Made by a program: the position numbers and the translations under genes
DNA from: Treponema sp.
GTDB taxonomy: Bacteria > Spirochaetota > Spirochaetia > Treponematales > Treponemataceae
Length of the DNA: 64,000 nt
Assembly (NCBI GenBank): GCA_017553635.1
Contig: JAFZKN010000015.1
Location: 62,001-126,000, forward strand
Reading direction: 5' to 3'
Shown here: positions 26,343-35,809 of the stretch, in pieces
How the letters are laid out: each line of letters starts with the position of its first letter
How positions within the stretch are numbered: the first letter of the stretch is position 1
Notes under the pieces: generated by a model
What the model was told of the DNA's origin: nothing
The model's input: the letters and a program-made list of their open reading frames with translations, nothing else
Databases searched by the model: none

Positions 26343-26371
26343 TAGACAACTGAATTTTTTCATATTATAAT
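26343..26371 (+). promoter_or_regulatory. promoter of the first lipoprotein
   Basis: TAGACA at 26343-26348, 17-nt spacer, perfect TATAAT at 26366-26371. A small hairpin (CAGGUU / AACCUG) lies just before the TTG start. Confidence 0.7.
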
Positions 26372-26420
26372 TTAGCCAAGAGAGTGTGGGAAGCAGGTTT
26401 GTAACCTGAGGGATATTTAA

Positions 26421-28838
26421 TTGAAATTAAAAAAGTGTTTTATCTTTCTGACAGTAATAAATTTCTCTGTCATTTTCTTTTCGTGTAAAGAACCGGTAAG
26501 AGGCTATTTTGAATACTGGTCATCTACCTGTCAGGTTGCCGGTGTTGAATATATTTCTCCGTGCACTGTCATTAACGGTAAGCCCAATGTTTCTGCGCAG
26601 GGAGACTCCAATAACGAAGTAATCATTTATTTAAATCTTATAAATCCTGAACGGCATAATACTTTAGCATCTCAAAATCAAGAGGATTTATTTACTCTTT
26701 CATGCGGAACAATAATAAGTCAGGAACATATTAATCCTGACACAATAAAAATTAAGGCAAAGCTTGATGATGCATATGAAGGAGAAACAATAATTCTTTC
26801 CGGATGTCTCTGGCCGGATAACCGTACAGGCTATGCTGATGTTGCTGCATTAAAAAAATCAAACCCGGAATTATTTTATTCAACTTCATTTATTCAGAAT
26901 ACACCGCCTGAGAATATTAAGAATCTTAGCAACCAGGAAAGTTCTCACAAGGTTTATCAGAATACTAAAAAGCATCATGTTTCTTTTGATATTCCTGACA
27001 GAAGTAAGAATAAAAATAAAGATGCACAGTTTGAAATATGCTGTTATTCAAAAGAAGACGGAAGTTTTTTAGGAAAGCAGATTGTGCCGATGCCGCAAAG
27101 CGGTAATTCGATAAGTTATTGTTTTGAGTCAATTCAGGCAGAAAATCTTTATTACGATTTTACTGTACAGGTAATAGGAAAGCACGGTTTAAAAAGTGAA
27201 ATCGTTTCTACAAACGGTGCGCTCGGTGTTCAGATTCTTAATGAGCCTGGAATAACTTTCTCTCTGGATTATAACGGTAAAAAAGATTCTGAAAATTATG
27301 AGTACATCGAAGTTGATTCTGCAAATGATAAAGTTACCTGTACGATTTCTGCAGAAAATGGAAGTACGATTGAAGGCGATATAAACGGAACTACAATAGC
27401 AAGTTCAACTAATAAATATGAACAGCAGCTTGGAACAGGAAAGTACACGATTAATGCAACGATTAGACGTGATGGAAGTCGTTCCGTATCTGTTACAAAA
27501 AAAGTTGCGGTAATAACTGCATTGAAGGATGCTTCTGTTAAATTCGGTTCAAATGGAACTCAAAATGAAAAGACTTTATCTAAGGGCGGATACACATATG
27601 ATGCGATTGAGTATACCGGAACTTCTTTGTCAATGTCTGTTTCAAATTCAAATTCTGATTCTCAAATGCAGATAAAGATAAATAACGTTGACCAGAATAT
27701 TTCAAACAGTTATACTCTGGCAGATGGATATAATACGATTGATGTAACAATTTCAAAGGATAACTGCAATTCTTCTGTAATTTCAAAAAGGGTTTATGTT
27801 GTAAAGTCTCTTGTAAAACCAGTAATATCTTTGGGATCAAACTGTACGGCTAACAATAAAAAGGCAACTAAGAATTCAACTGAGTATAATGTTTATGAAT
27901 ATACCAGTTCGTATGCAATGGTAAATTATACAAACTCAAATTCAGATTGCAATATTAATGTTTCGATTAACGGAACTGAGAAAAATAAAAATGGTCCGTA
28001 TACTCTGAATGATGGATTTAATATAATTTCTGTAAAGTTTACAAAAGATGGTTGTAATGATAAAACAGATACGAAATATGTCTATGTAGTTAAAACTCCA
28101 TCTGCTCCTCGTATTACATTTGATAATGGTTTTGTAACCGGTACAACTACTGTAGGTAATGAGCAGGCAGATATTGTTAAGTATAGTCTCCTTTCGAATG
28201 AATATTTAAAAATTTCTGTTACAAATGCAGAAAGTGAGAATGCAACAATGACTGTTGAAATTGATAATACTTCTGCAGAAGGGAACATCTCAAATCTTGC
28301 ATTAGTTGACGGTGCTCATACAATTACTACAACCGTAAAAAGGCAGTACTGTAACGACGTTGTAACTAGAAAAACGATTTGGATTCAATTTAAAACGGTT
28401 GTTGTTACTGTAGGTATCTGCAAGTTATGGAGTGATACAGATGATGCGGGTGGTAAATCAGAGTTATGCGGACAACTTTCTCTTAAACTTAATGATAATC
28501 CGTGGAATGAACTTGTAACACTTACTAAAGAAAGCTCTTTTAATGAAAAAGCTTGGACAACCTTTACTCATGATACTGTATGGTTTGCTTCAGCTAATCG
28601 TTCAGATTATATATATTACAGATCAAATGGAATGTATGAAGATGATCCAGCAGATAACGATCCAATCCCTGATGTTCTTTCCTGTCTGTCGATTGATTAT
28701 ATTGTTGCATGTGTAAGAAATAATTATAATTTAAGTCCTGAAACAAGAAATCCATATTTTTATGTCGCAAATACCGGTACTTCAGGTACAGATAAAGTGG
28801 AACATTGGATTGAACTTGTCGTAACTGAGCAAAATTAA
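26421..28838 (+). CDS. large repeat-containing lipoprotein, paralogue A
   Basis: TTG start, then a 20-residue signal ending in lipobox FFSC, so Cys21 should be lipidated. Mature protein opens KEPVRGYFEYWSSTCQ, a spirochaete lipoprotein family signature, followed by GKPNVSAQGDSNN and SGCLWPDNRTGYAD. Residues about 280-670 hold about four ~95-residue modules with the repeating elements YTLADGYNTI, KDNCNSS and VYVVK, probably Ig-like beta sandwiches. Probably surface or periplasmic; ligand unknown. About the same length and order as the paralogue at 30692. It lies between carA and the first carB half. Confidence 0.8.
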   Translation: MKLKKCFIFLTVINFSVIFFSCKEPVRGYFEYWSSTCQVAGVEYISPCTVINGKPNVSAQGDSNNEVIIYLNLINPERHNTLASQNQEDLFTLSCGTIISQEHINPDTIKIKAKLDDAYEGETIILSGCLWPDNRTGYADVAALKKSNPELFYSTSFIQNTPPENIKNLSNQESSHKVYQNTKKHHVSFDIPDRSKNKNKDAQFEICCYSKEDGSFLGKQIVPMPQSGNSISYCFESIQAENLYYDFTVQVIGKHGLKSEIVSTNGALGVQILNEPGITFSLDYNGKKDSENYEYIEVDSANDKVTCTISAENGSTIEGDINGTTIASSTNKYEQQLGTGKYTINATIRRDGSRSVSVTKKVAVITALKDASVKFGSNGTQNEKTLSKGGYTYDAIEYTGTSLSMSVSNSNSDSQMQIKINNVDQNISNSYTLADGYNTIDVTISKDNCNSSVISKRVYVVKSLVKPVISLGSNCTANNKKATKNSTEYNVYEYTSSYAMVNYTNSNSDCNINVSINGTEKNKNGPYTLNDGFNIISVKFTKDGCNDKTDTKYVYVVKTPSAPRITFDNGFVTGTTTVGNEQADIVKYSLLSNEYLKISVTNAESENATMTVEIDNTSAEGNISNLALVDGAHTITTTVKRQYCNDVVTRKTIWIQFKTVVVTVGICKLWSDTDDAGGKSELCGQLSLKLNDNPWNELVTLTKESSFNEKAWTTFTHDTVWFASANRSDYIYYRSNGMYEDDPADNDPIPDVLSCLSIDYIVACVRNNYNLSPETRNPYFYVANTGTSGTDKVEHWIELVVTEQN

Positions 28839-28852
28839 ACCCCTCAGGGTAC

Positions 28853-28881
28853 TTCCCATAGCCGATAAATTTCGCTATATT
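28853..28881 (+). promoter_or_regulatory. promoter of the first carB half
   Basis: TTCCCA at 28853-28858, 17-nt spacer, TATATT at 28876-28881. The -35 is weak. The hexaloop hairpin begins eight bases further on. Confidence 0.5.
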
Positions 28882-28888
28882 ATTTTTA

Positions 28889-28933
28889 GTCAAAGGCGAC
28901 ATCGTTTTTTAGGAGCGGTGTCGCTTTTTTTTT
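28889..28933 (+). promoter_or_regulatory. ANTAR-type hexaloop hairpin and terminator, first carB half
   Basis: GUC-AAAGGC-GAC at 28889-28900 (A1, G4). GGCGACAUCG pairs with CGGUGUCGCU, ten base pairs, followed by U9. About 30 nt separate it from the TTG start. Confidence 0.85.
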
Positions 28934-28963
28934 AAGTTCAGCATATAAAAAAGGAGGCATATT

Positions 28964-30565
28964 TTGCCACTTAATCCGGATATTCACAAAGTAATGATAA
29001 TAGGTTCAGGTCCTATTGTAATTGGACAGGCTGCAGAATTTGACTACGCAGGAAACCAGGCTTGCAGAGCACTCAAGAGCCTCGGTCTTGAAGTATGCCT
29101 TGTTAATTCAAATCCTGCTACCCTCATGACTGACAAATCAATGGCAGATGAAATTTATCTTGAACCTCTTACACTTACAACTTTGCAGCGAATAATAGAA
29201 AAAGAAAAACCGGATTCACTTCTTTCGACACTCGGTGGTCAGACTGGTCTTACATTAAGCATGGAGCTTGCAAAATCAGGTTTTTTAAAATCACATAATG
29301 TTCAGTTACTCGGTGCTGTTCCTGAAACAATTGATAAAGCAGAAGACAGACAGCTTTTTAAAGATACGATGGAAGCAATCGGTGAGCCCTGCATTCCATC
29401 AAAGGTTGTTACAACTTACGAAGATGCAGCAGCTTTTGTTCATGATGTAATCGGTTTTCCTGCAATAATCCGTCCGGCATTTACACTTGGCGGGACCGGA
29501 GGCGGAATCGTAAACAACGAACGCGAGCTTGATGAAATTGCACACAACGGACTTCACCGCTCTCCTATTCATCAGATTCTTGTTGAAAAATGCATTGCAG
29601 GCTGGAAAGAAGTTGAATTTGAAGTAATGCGTGATTCAAATGGAAATGTAATTACAGTCTGTTCTATGGAAAACTTTGATCCAGTCGGAGTTCATACCGG
29701 AGACTCAATAGTAATTGCGCCGACTGTAACACTTGCAGATAAAGAATATCAGATGCTGCGTTCTGCGGCATTAAATATAATAAGTGAACTTAAAATCGAA
29801 GGCGGATGCAACTGTCAGTTTGCTTTAAATCCTGACAGCTTTGAATATGCAGTAATCGAAGTAAACCCGCGTGTATCGCGCTCATCAGCCCTTGCAAGTA
29901 AAGCAACAGGTTATCCGATTGCAAAAGTTGCAGCATTAATTGCAGTAGGCTTTACGCTTGATGAAATTCCAAACTTTGTTACTAAAAAAACTTCTGCATG
30001 CTTTGAACCTGTTCTCGATTATGTTGTCGTAAAAATGCCTAAGTTCCCGTTTGACAAATTTGTTTATGCGGCACGAAAGCTCGGAACACAGATGAAGGCC
30101 ACCGGAGAAGTCATGGCAATCGGACAGAATTTTGAAGAAGCAATTTTAAAGGCTGTCCGCGGCGCTGAACTTAAAACTGATTCTCTTGATCTTCCAGCCT
30201 TTGCACGCGAAAGTGATGATAAAATAATTACAAGAGTTAATCAGTGCACCGACCAGAGAATTTTTGCAATTTATCAGGCAATCAAACGCAGCCTCATGTC
30301 TGTAGAAGAAATTCACGACATCACTAAAATAGACAACTGGTTTCTGTATAAACTTAAAAATATCGCAGAAGCAGAAAAACAAGCGGCTTCTTCCAATTCG
30401 TGCGGCACTCTCTTATACCCGCCAAACTCATTTAAAATGGTTGATACCTGTGCCGGAGAATTTAACGCAGAAACACCATATTTCTATTCAATAAGCGCAT
30501 TACCTGACGGAACAAATGCAGAGAATGAAGCTGATTTTTACCTTAAAGAAATTCATAATCAGTAA
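28964..30565 (+). CDS. carB: carbamoyl-phosphate synthase large subunit, N-terminal half as a separate protein
   Basis: 533 residues matching only the first half of a normal ~1070-residue CarB: the carboxyphosphate-forming ATP-grasp unit. It has GSGPIVIGQAAEFDYAG, RPAFTLGGTGGG, EFEVMRDSNGNV, ENFDPVGVHTGDSI and EVNPRVSRSSALASKATGYPIA. It ends after VDTCAGEFNAETPYFYS, where an intact CarB would enter its second half, plus an ~30-residue tail. TTG start behind AAGGAGG. Split CarB is known in Methanocaldococcus and Aquifex. Here the halves are separated by a lipoprotein gene and each has its own attenuator. Confidence 0.93.
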   Translation: MPLNPDIHKVMIIGSGPIVIGQAAEFDYAGNQACRALKSLGLEVCLVNSNPATLMTDKSMADEIYLEPLTLTTLQRIIEKEKPDSLLSTLGGQTGLTLSMELAKSGFLKSHNVQLLGAVPETIDKAEDRQLFKDTMEAIGEPCIPSKVVTTYEDAAAFVHDVIGFPAIIRPAFTLGGTGGGIVNNERELDEIAHNGLHRSPIHQILVEKCIAGWKEVEFEVMRDSNGNVITVCSMENFDPVGVHTGDSIVIAPTVTLADKEYQMLRSAALNIISELKIEGGCNCQFALNPDSFEYAVIEVNPRVSRSSALASKATGYPIAKVAALIAVGFTLDEIPNFVTKKTSACFEPVLDYVVVKMPKFPFDKFVYAARKLGTQMKATGEVMAIGQNFEEAILKAVRGAELKTDSLDLPAFARESDDKIITRVNQCTDQRIFAIYQAIKRSLMSVEEIHDITKIDNWFLYKLKNIAEAEKQAASSNSCGTLLYPPNSFKMVDTCAGEFNAETPYFYSISALPDGTNAENEADFYLKEIHNQ

Positions 30566-30691
30566 AATTCAGCATAAAAATAGAGATTTTAGAAAAAAAA
30601 TACTGGATTTTCAAAAATTTATGATATATAATTCAAATCAGAGAGAGAAGCATCCTGTGATTTTCATACAATAAAAATGTAGGATTGCGCT

Positions 30692-32887
30692 TTGAAATTA
30701 ATAAAGTTTTTTAATGTTTTCTTTATATCAAGTCTTTTTTTATTCTCATGTAAAGAACCTGTAAGGGAATATTTTGAATACTGGTCATCTACGTGTCAGA
30801 TAAGTGGAGTTGAATACGCAACGCCTCACGTAATGATAGGCGGCAAGCCAAATGTTTCTGCATGCGGGGATTCAAACAATGACGTAGTTATTTACTTAAA
30901 ACTTATAAATCCTCAGCAGCATAATACTTTAGCAGTTCACAATCCAGGGGATTTATTTAGTCTGTCATCACGAGGACAAATAAAAAGTCTGATACAAAAA
31001 GATTTCAACACAATAGAAATTATAGCAGCTCTTAATTATGCCGATGAAGGGAAAACAATAACTCTTTCAGGATGCCTCTGGCCTGATAACCGTACAGGCT
31101 ATGCTGATATTGAAGAATTAAAAAGAGCAAATCCTGAATTATGCTATTCAACTACATTTATTCAAAATACTCCGCCAGATCAGGTAACTGATCTTGATAA
31201 TCAGGAAGAATCACATAGTTACTTTCAACAGACGGAAAAGCATTTTATTTCATTTACAATTCCTGATCAGAGTAAAGAATGGAATAAGGATGCAGTTTAT
31301 GAAATATGCTGTTACTCAAAAACCAATAATAGTCTGATTGCAAAAATCGAAAAACCTTTAAGCGAGCTTTCATCCTATTTAAACGTAACAACTTCAACTT
31401 TTTCTTATGCTTTTGATGAACAAGAAGATAATCTTTATTACAACTACACTGTTCAGGTAAAAGGCAAAAACGGTTTAAAAAGTTCCATTGTTTCAACAAA
31501 CAGTGCTCTTGGAGAAAAAATCCTTAAACCGCCAGTTATTGTTTTTACTTCAAACGGAAATCAAATCACACCTAATTCTCAAAAAGATAACGACGGTTTT
31601 GAATATCTGGAAGTAGAATCATTAAATGACACTGTTGATGTAACAATCACTTCTGAACAGGGAAGTAAAGTTACCGGACAGATTAACGGTTCTCCTGTTT
31701 CTGCAGAAGCTAACACTTATACTAAAAATCTTACCGAAGGAAACAATACCCTTGATATAACCATAAAACAGGACGGCTGTCAGAATGTAAAAGTCATAAG
31801 AAAAATAAAAGTTGTCCAGCAGTTACAGGAACCAAGTTTTGAATTTTATAAAGAAGAAACCTTCACAAATATAATTGAAAAATCAACAGATTATGAAGAA
31901 GTTCCAGGCTACAGTGATTACGATTATTACAATATAAGATTAATTGAAACCGAAAAACTATATTTCAATTATACAAAGCGAAATGATGCAGATACAGTTA
32001 CACTTTATAAACCAAATAAGGAATATACCAAAAAATTTTTACAACTTGGTTATCATATCCTGAACATCAAAGTTCAAAGACAGTATTATCAACCAAGAAC
32101 ATTTACTAAATACATATATGTTCAGGGTGTACTTAATGATGCCACATTAAGTGTAGTACAAGTATCACAAAATGGAGCAACAGAAACTGTTGAAAATAAT
32201 ATTCCACTCTGGACATACAGTTATTTAAAAACAGACGATGTAAGTTTTGAAGTAACTCCTGGAAATAATGGAAATACAATTTCTGAAGTAAAAGTAAATA
32301 ACACTACACTCCCAAACAATAATTCACACCTTTATAAAACAGATGCTTTTACGAAAGATAAAACTATTGTTATAAAACAAACCAAACCACACTGTAAATC
32401 CAGAATAACAACTAAAACTGTAAAAGTTAGAATAAAACCGATTATAGCGACAGTATCAATTTATTCCCTAGACTGTTATCTTTCAGACAGTAGTGATGAT
32501 TTATGTGAAATAAATGGAGATTTATATCTTTACATAGATGGTAAAGGACAAAAAATTCTAAAAAGTTTTAATAAATTAACAATTCCTGTTTTTAATAAAG
32601 TCGACCCTCGCTATCCAAAAATTTTTTCTGCAACAGATTATTCTTTAACAATGGATTCACCATATTCAAGATTAATTTGTTCTTGTGATAACCTTGAAGA
32701 AGATGATTCTGACGAAGGAACAGAAAATGAAATTTATGAATCTTTTTATAGTCCATTCCAATTATCTACGATAATAAATCAACTTCGATCTTCTAATAAC
32801 GTATTTATAATTTCTGAAAATCCATATTGTAATCAATTTCCAGATGAACATATACAATTTTATATTTATTTAACATTTAGTGAATAA
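30692..32887 (+). CDS. large lipoprotein, paralogue B, between the carB halves
   Basis: TTG start, signal ending in lipobox FLFSC, then KEPVREYFEYWSSTCQ as in the paralogue at 26421. GKPNVSACGDSNN, SGCLWPDNRTGYAD and the first ~270 residues align closely. The C-terminal modules are diverged and the last ~80 residues are acidic. TATAAT at 30627-30632 and an inverted repeat (GCAUCCU / AGGAUUGC) precede the start. Its position splits the carbamoyl-phosphate synthase locus, with the second carB leader 50 nt after its stop. Envelope protein of unknown ligand. Confidence 0.8.
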   Translation: MKLIKFFNVFFISSLFLFSCKEPVREYFEYWSSTCQISGVEYATPHVMIGGKPNVSACGDSNNDVVIYLKLINPQQHNTLAVHNPGDLFSLSSRGQIKSLIQKDFNTIEIIAALNYADEGKTITLSGCLWPDNRTGYADIEELKRANPELCYSTTFIQNTPPDQVTDLDNQEESHSYFQQTEKHFISFTIPDQSKEWNKDAVYEICCYSKTNNSLIAKIEKPLSELSSYLNVTTSTFSYAFDEQEDNLYYNYTVQVKGKNGLKSSIVSTNSALGEKILKPPVIVFTSNGNQITPNSQKDNDGFEYLEVESLNDTVDVTITSEQGSKVTGQINGSPVSAEANTYTKNLTEGNNTLDITIKQDGCQNVKVIRKIKVVQQLQEPSFEFYKEETFTNIIEKSTDYEEVPGYSDYDYYNIRLIETEKLYFNYTKRNDADTVTLYKPNKEYTKKFLQLGYHILNIKVQRQYYQPRTFTKYIYVQGVLNDATLSVVQVSQNGATETVENNIPLWTYSYLKTDDVSFEVTPGNNGNTISEVKVNNTTLPNNNSHLYKTDAFTKDKTIVIKQTKPHCKSRITTKTVKVRIKPIIATVSIYSLDCYLSDSSDDLCEINGDLYLYIDGKGQKILKSFNKLTIPVFNKVDPRYPKIFSATDYSLTMDSPYSRLICSCDNLEEDDSDEGTENEIYESFYSPFQLSTIINQLRSSNNVFIISENPYCNQFPDEHIQFYIYLTFSE

Positions 32888-32899
32888 AAATCTCCCTAC

Positions 32900-32928
32900 T
32901 TCACACACTCATTCAAAAGTGATATATT
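32900..32928 (+). promoter_or_regulatory. promoter of the second carB half
   Basis: TTCACA at 32900-32905, 17-nt spacer, TATATT at 32923-32928. The hairpin begins nine bases later. Confidence 0.65.
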
Positions 32929-32936
32929 ATCTGTAA

Positions 32937-32980
32937 GTCAAGGGCGACATCATTTTTTAGAAGTGGTGTCGCCTTTTTTT
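32937..32980 (+). promoter_or_regulatory. ANTAR-type hexaloop hairpin and terminator, second carB half
   Basis: GUC-AAGGGC-GAC at 32937-32948 (A1, G4). GGCGACAUCA pairs with UGGUGUCGCC and is followed by U7. The element is nearly identical to the leader of the first half, which points to duplication of the leader. Confidence 0.85.
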
Positions 32981-33008
32981 GGCTTTTCACAGTTATAGGG
33001 GAACATAT

Positions 33009-34646
33009 ATGTCAGATACACAAAACCACACTATTATTGTACTTGGCTCAGGCCCGATCCGAATCGGTCAGGGAATAGAATTTGATTATGCAAGTGTTCA
33101 GTGCGTGCGTTCACTAAAGAACATGGGTTATCAGGTTGCAATCATAAACAACAACCCGGAGACTGTTTCTACAGATTTTGATACTGCAGACAGGCTTTAT
33201 TTTGAGCCTCTTACAGGTCAGGATGTTATGAACGTAATAAAGACAGAAAAACCGCTTGGTGTTGTTGCAGCTTTTGGCGGTCAGACCGCCATTAACCTTA
33301 CAAAATATCTTGACAGTCAGGGAGTTCCTATTTTGGGAACAAGCGCAGATTCAATTGACCTTGCAGAAGACCGCGAACGGTTCGAAGAACTCTGTGACAA
33401 ACTCGGAATAAAGCGTCCGCGTGGCGTAACAGTATTTACAGAAGCAGAGGCTCTTGAAGCTGCGGCCCGTATTACCTACCCTGTTTTACTTCGTCCAAGT
33501 TATGTCCTTGGCGGACAGAACATGATTATTGCAAATACTCCTGCCGATGTAAAAGAATACATGGCCATAATTCTACGTCAGAAAATTGAAAACCCTGTTT
33601 TAATCGATAAATATATGGAAGGAACAGAGCTTGAAGTTGATGTAATCTGTGACGGAAAAGATGTCCTTCTCCCGGGAATAATGCAGCATATAGAAAGAAC
33701 CGGCATTCACTCGGGAGACTCAATTGCAGTTTATCCAAGCTGGTCTATAACAGATGAACTTAAAGAAAAAATTGTAAAGCAGTCTACAGATCTTGCTCTC
33801 GCACTTGGAACAAAAGGTCTTGTAAACATTCAGTATTTAATCTACGCAGCACCTGGAGAAAAACCCGATCTTTACATTATCGAAGCAAATCCCCGTTCAA
33901 GCAGAACAGTTCCATATCTCAGTAAAGTTACAGGAATCCCGATGGTAGATCTTGCAACACGCGCAATGATGGGAGAAAAAATTAAAGACATGGGATTTGG
34001 AACAGGTCTTTACAGAACACCGGATTATTTTGCCGTTAAAGTTCCAGTTTTCAGCTTTGAAAAACTCATGGATGTTGATACAGCTTTAGGCCCGGAAATG
34101 AAATCCACAGGTGAAGTTTTAGGAATTGCTCCTACTGTGGAAGAAGCTGTTTTTAAGGGTATGGTGGCAGCAGGGATAAAAATCATAAGACCAGAAAAAA
34201 GACCACGCATATCTGCTTCATCCAACAATGAATCTGGTAAAAATGATGTACGGGGAGTTTTATTCAGCGTAAAGAAAATGGATTTACCGGAATTACCGGC
34301 ACTGGCAAAAAGATTTTATAATCTTGGATTTAAGCTTTACGGAACAAGTGGAAATGCCGACACAATCGAGAGAAGCGGTCTTCCTGTAACACATGTTGCA
34401 AAAGTACATGAAAATCATCAGGATAACATAATTACCCTTCTTGATTCTGGAGTAATTGCATATGTCGTTTCTACATCTGCAAAAGGACGCAATCCGGATG
34501 CCGAAAGCGTTAAGTTCCGCCGGCACGCAGTAGAAAGAGACATTGAATGCCTTACGGCGCTCGATACTGCAAATGCACTTGCAATGTGCCTTGAATCTCC
34601 TTTTACACTTGAAAACACAAGTCTTGTTGATATTACAAAGTTATAA
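33009..34646 (+). CDS. carB: carbamoyl-phosphate synthase large subunit, C-terminal half as a separate protein
   Basis: 545 residues equal to the carbamate-phosphorylating half: VLGSGPIRIGQGIEFDYASV, RPSYVLGGQNM, EVDVICDGKDV, HIERTGIHSGDS and IEANPRSSRTVPYLSKVTG. A C-terminal MGS-like allosteric domain (about residues 415-545: GFKLYGTSGNADTIERSG) binds regulators such as UMP, IMP or ornithine in relatives. A TTG at 32979 is in frame but lies in the terminator U-run. ATG 33009 follows AGGGGA and is preferred. Must assemble with the N-half and CarA. Confidence 0.93.
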   Translation: MSDTQNHTIIVLGSGPIRIGQGIEFDYASVQCVRSLKNMGYQVAIINNNPETVSTDFDTADRLYFEPLTGQDVMNVIKTEKPLGVVAAFGGQTAINLTKYLDSQGVPILGTSADSIDLAEDRERFEELCDKLGIKRPRGVTVFTEAEALEAAARITYPVLLRPSYVLGGQNMIIANTPADVKEYMAIILRQKIENPVLIDKYMEGTELEVDVICDGKDVLLPGIMQHIERTGIHSGDSIAVYPSWSITDELKEKIVKQSTDLALALGTKGLVNIQYLIYAAPGEKPDLYIIEANPRSSRTVPYLSKVTGIPMVDLATRAMMGEKIKDMGFGTGLYRTPDYFAVKVPVFSFEKLMDVDTALGPEMKSTGEVLGIAPTVEEAVFKGMVAAGIKIIRPEKRPRISASSNNESGKNDVRGVLFSVKKMDLPELPALAKRFYNLGFKLYGTSGNADTIERSGLPVTHVAKVHENHQDNIITLLDSGVIAYVVSTSAKGRNPDAESVKFRRHAVERDIECLTALDTANALAMCLESPFTLENTSLVDITKL

Positions 34647-34648
34647 TT

Positions 34649-35629
34649 TTACAGACCGACATAACCGCTTTTTTCAACAATCTCCTGTCCCTTCTCAGAA
34701 AGAACAAAGTCTATAACTTTTTTAATGTCCTCTCTGTCAGAATCAGAAGATCTGTAGATTGCATAAAAGTTGGAAAAAATCGGATAAGATTTGTTTTTTA
34801 TATTCTCTTTTGTAGGTTCAATTCCGTTTAAAGCAAGCATTTTAATATTAGTATCAGAAACAATTCCTTCTACATAATACCTGAAAGAATAACCGATAGC
34901 GCGTCCTGAAAAAATATTTGACTTAGTTAAAAGTTTTCTGTCTCCCATAAATGCATGCATTGCAGTCTGACTTCCGCTTCCTTCTACCCTTAAAACAGGA
35001 GAAATTCTGTAATTATCGCCGCCTGCTTCATTCCAGTATTTGTATTCACCAGAAAAAATTCTTTTTACCTGTTCAACTGTAAGAGAATCTACAGGATTGT
35101 TTTTATTTACGATAAAGACAAAAGCTTCATAGCCTATAGGAACTAAAGTAAGTTCAACATTATGTTCCTTTGCAAAATCAAGCTGTTTTTTTGAAGGCTC
35201 TGCACAGAAAACTATATCAGAGCTTCCGTCTACGATAGCTTTAAAAGCTCCGGCTGTATTTCTTTTCTGCAGGTAACTTTCCTTTGTAAAATCAGTTCCA
35301 TTAAAACCAAAAGCGCTTTCAGGATACATCGAGTTAAAAACAGCTGAATACACAGGAAGAAGAGCAGTAGCACCGTCAAGAACCGGCATTACATCTCCAT
35401 CATTAAATTTATACTTTTCATCTGCATCAATTTTTACAATTCTTGAGTTTTCATCAAACGGAAGATATGCATCAAGCTCAATTGATTTTGCACTTACCTT
35501 TTCTCCGTACGGATTTTTAAGACGTCTTGTAATTCCATTATATATGGATAAATTTAATAAAATAAAAAAAAGCGGAATAAATAAAATGAGAAAATATTTT
35601 ATAAAATCTTCAGTCGTAATTTTTTTCAT
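34649..35629 (-). CDS. PstS-like periplasmic substrate-binding protein, membrane-anchored
   Basis: 326 residues with one N-terminal hydrophobic segment (YFLILFIPLFFILLNLSIYN) that lacks an obvious cleavage site. The rest is a PBP2 phosphate-binding-type fold: DGATALLPVYSAVF, DIVFCAEPSKKQLDFAK, VFIVNKNNPVDSLTVEQVK, IFSGEYKYWNEAGG and RVEGSGSQTAM. The IFSGEYKxWxxxGG and RxxGSGT-like motifs are typical of PstS. No pst permease genes follow, so it may be a sensor or solitary binder. Cotranscribed behind two tiny membrane proteins. Its stop is 2 nt from the convergent carB half. Confidence 0.8.
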   Translation of the reverse strand: MKKITTEDFIKYFLILFIPLFFILLNLSIYNGITRRLKNPYGEKVSAKSIELDAYLPFDENSRIVKIDADEKYKFNDGDVMPVLDGATALLPVYSAVFNSMYPESAFGFNGTDFTKESYLQKRNTAGAFKAIVDGSSDIVFCAEPSKKQLDFAKEHNVELTLVPIGYEAFVFIVNKNNPVDSLTVEQVKRIFSGEYKYWNEAGGDNYRISPVLRVEGSGSQTAMHAFMGDRKLLTKSNIFSGRAIGYSFRYYVEGIVSDTNIKMLALNGIEPTKENIKNKSYPIFSNFYAIYRSSDSDREDIKKVIDFVLSEKGQEIVEKSGYVGL

Positions 35630-35655
35630 ATAGATTATTTAATTCAATAATAAGC

Positions 35656-35799
35656 TTACTTTACCCTCTCTGTAGAAATAACTCCAGTTAAAGAAGCTTT
35701 ATCTTTAAGTTTATATGTATATGCTAAAAGCGAAATGGTTATAATCATTCCGATAGAAAAAAGAATAGAAGCTATAATTACAAAAGTTTTATTTTTCAT
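35656..35799 (-). CDS. single-pass membrane microprotein (47 residues)
   Basis: MKNKTFVIIASILFSIGMII followed by a hydrophobic stretch and a polar tail ending STERVK. One transmembrane helix, N-terminus cytoplasmic by the positive-inside rule. Starts 10 nt after the stop of the 70-residue gene and ends 26 nt before the PstS-like gene, so it is the middle member of a three-gene unit. No known family. Confidence 0.6.
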   Translation of the reverse strand: MKNKTFVIIASILFSIGMIITISLLAYTYKLKDKASLTGVISTERVK

Positions 35800-35809
35800 A
35801 CAAACCTGA

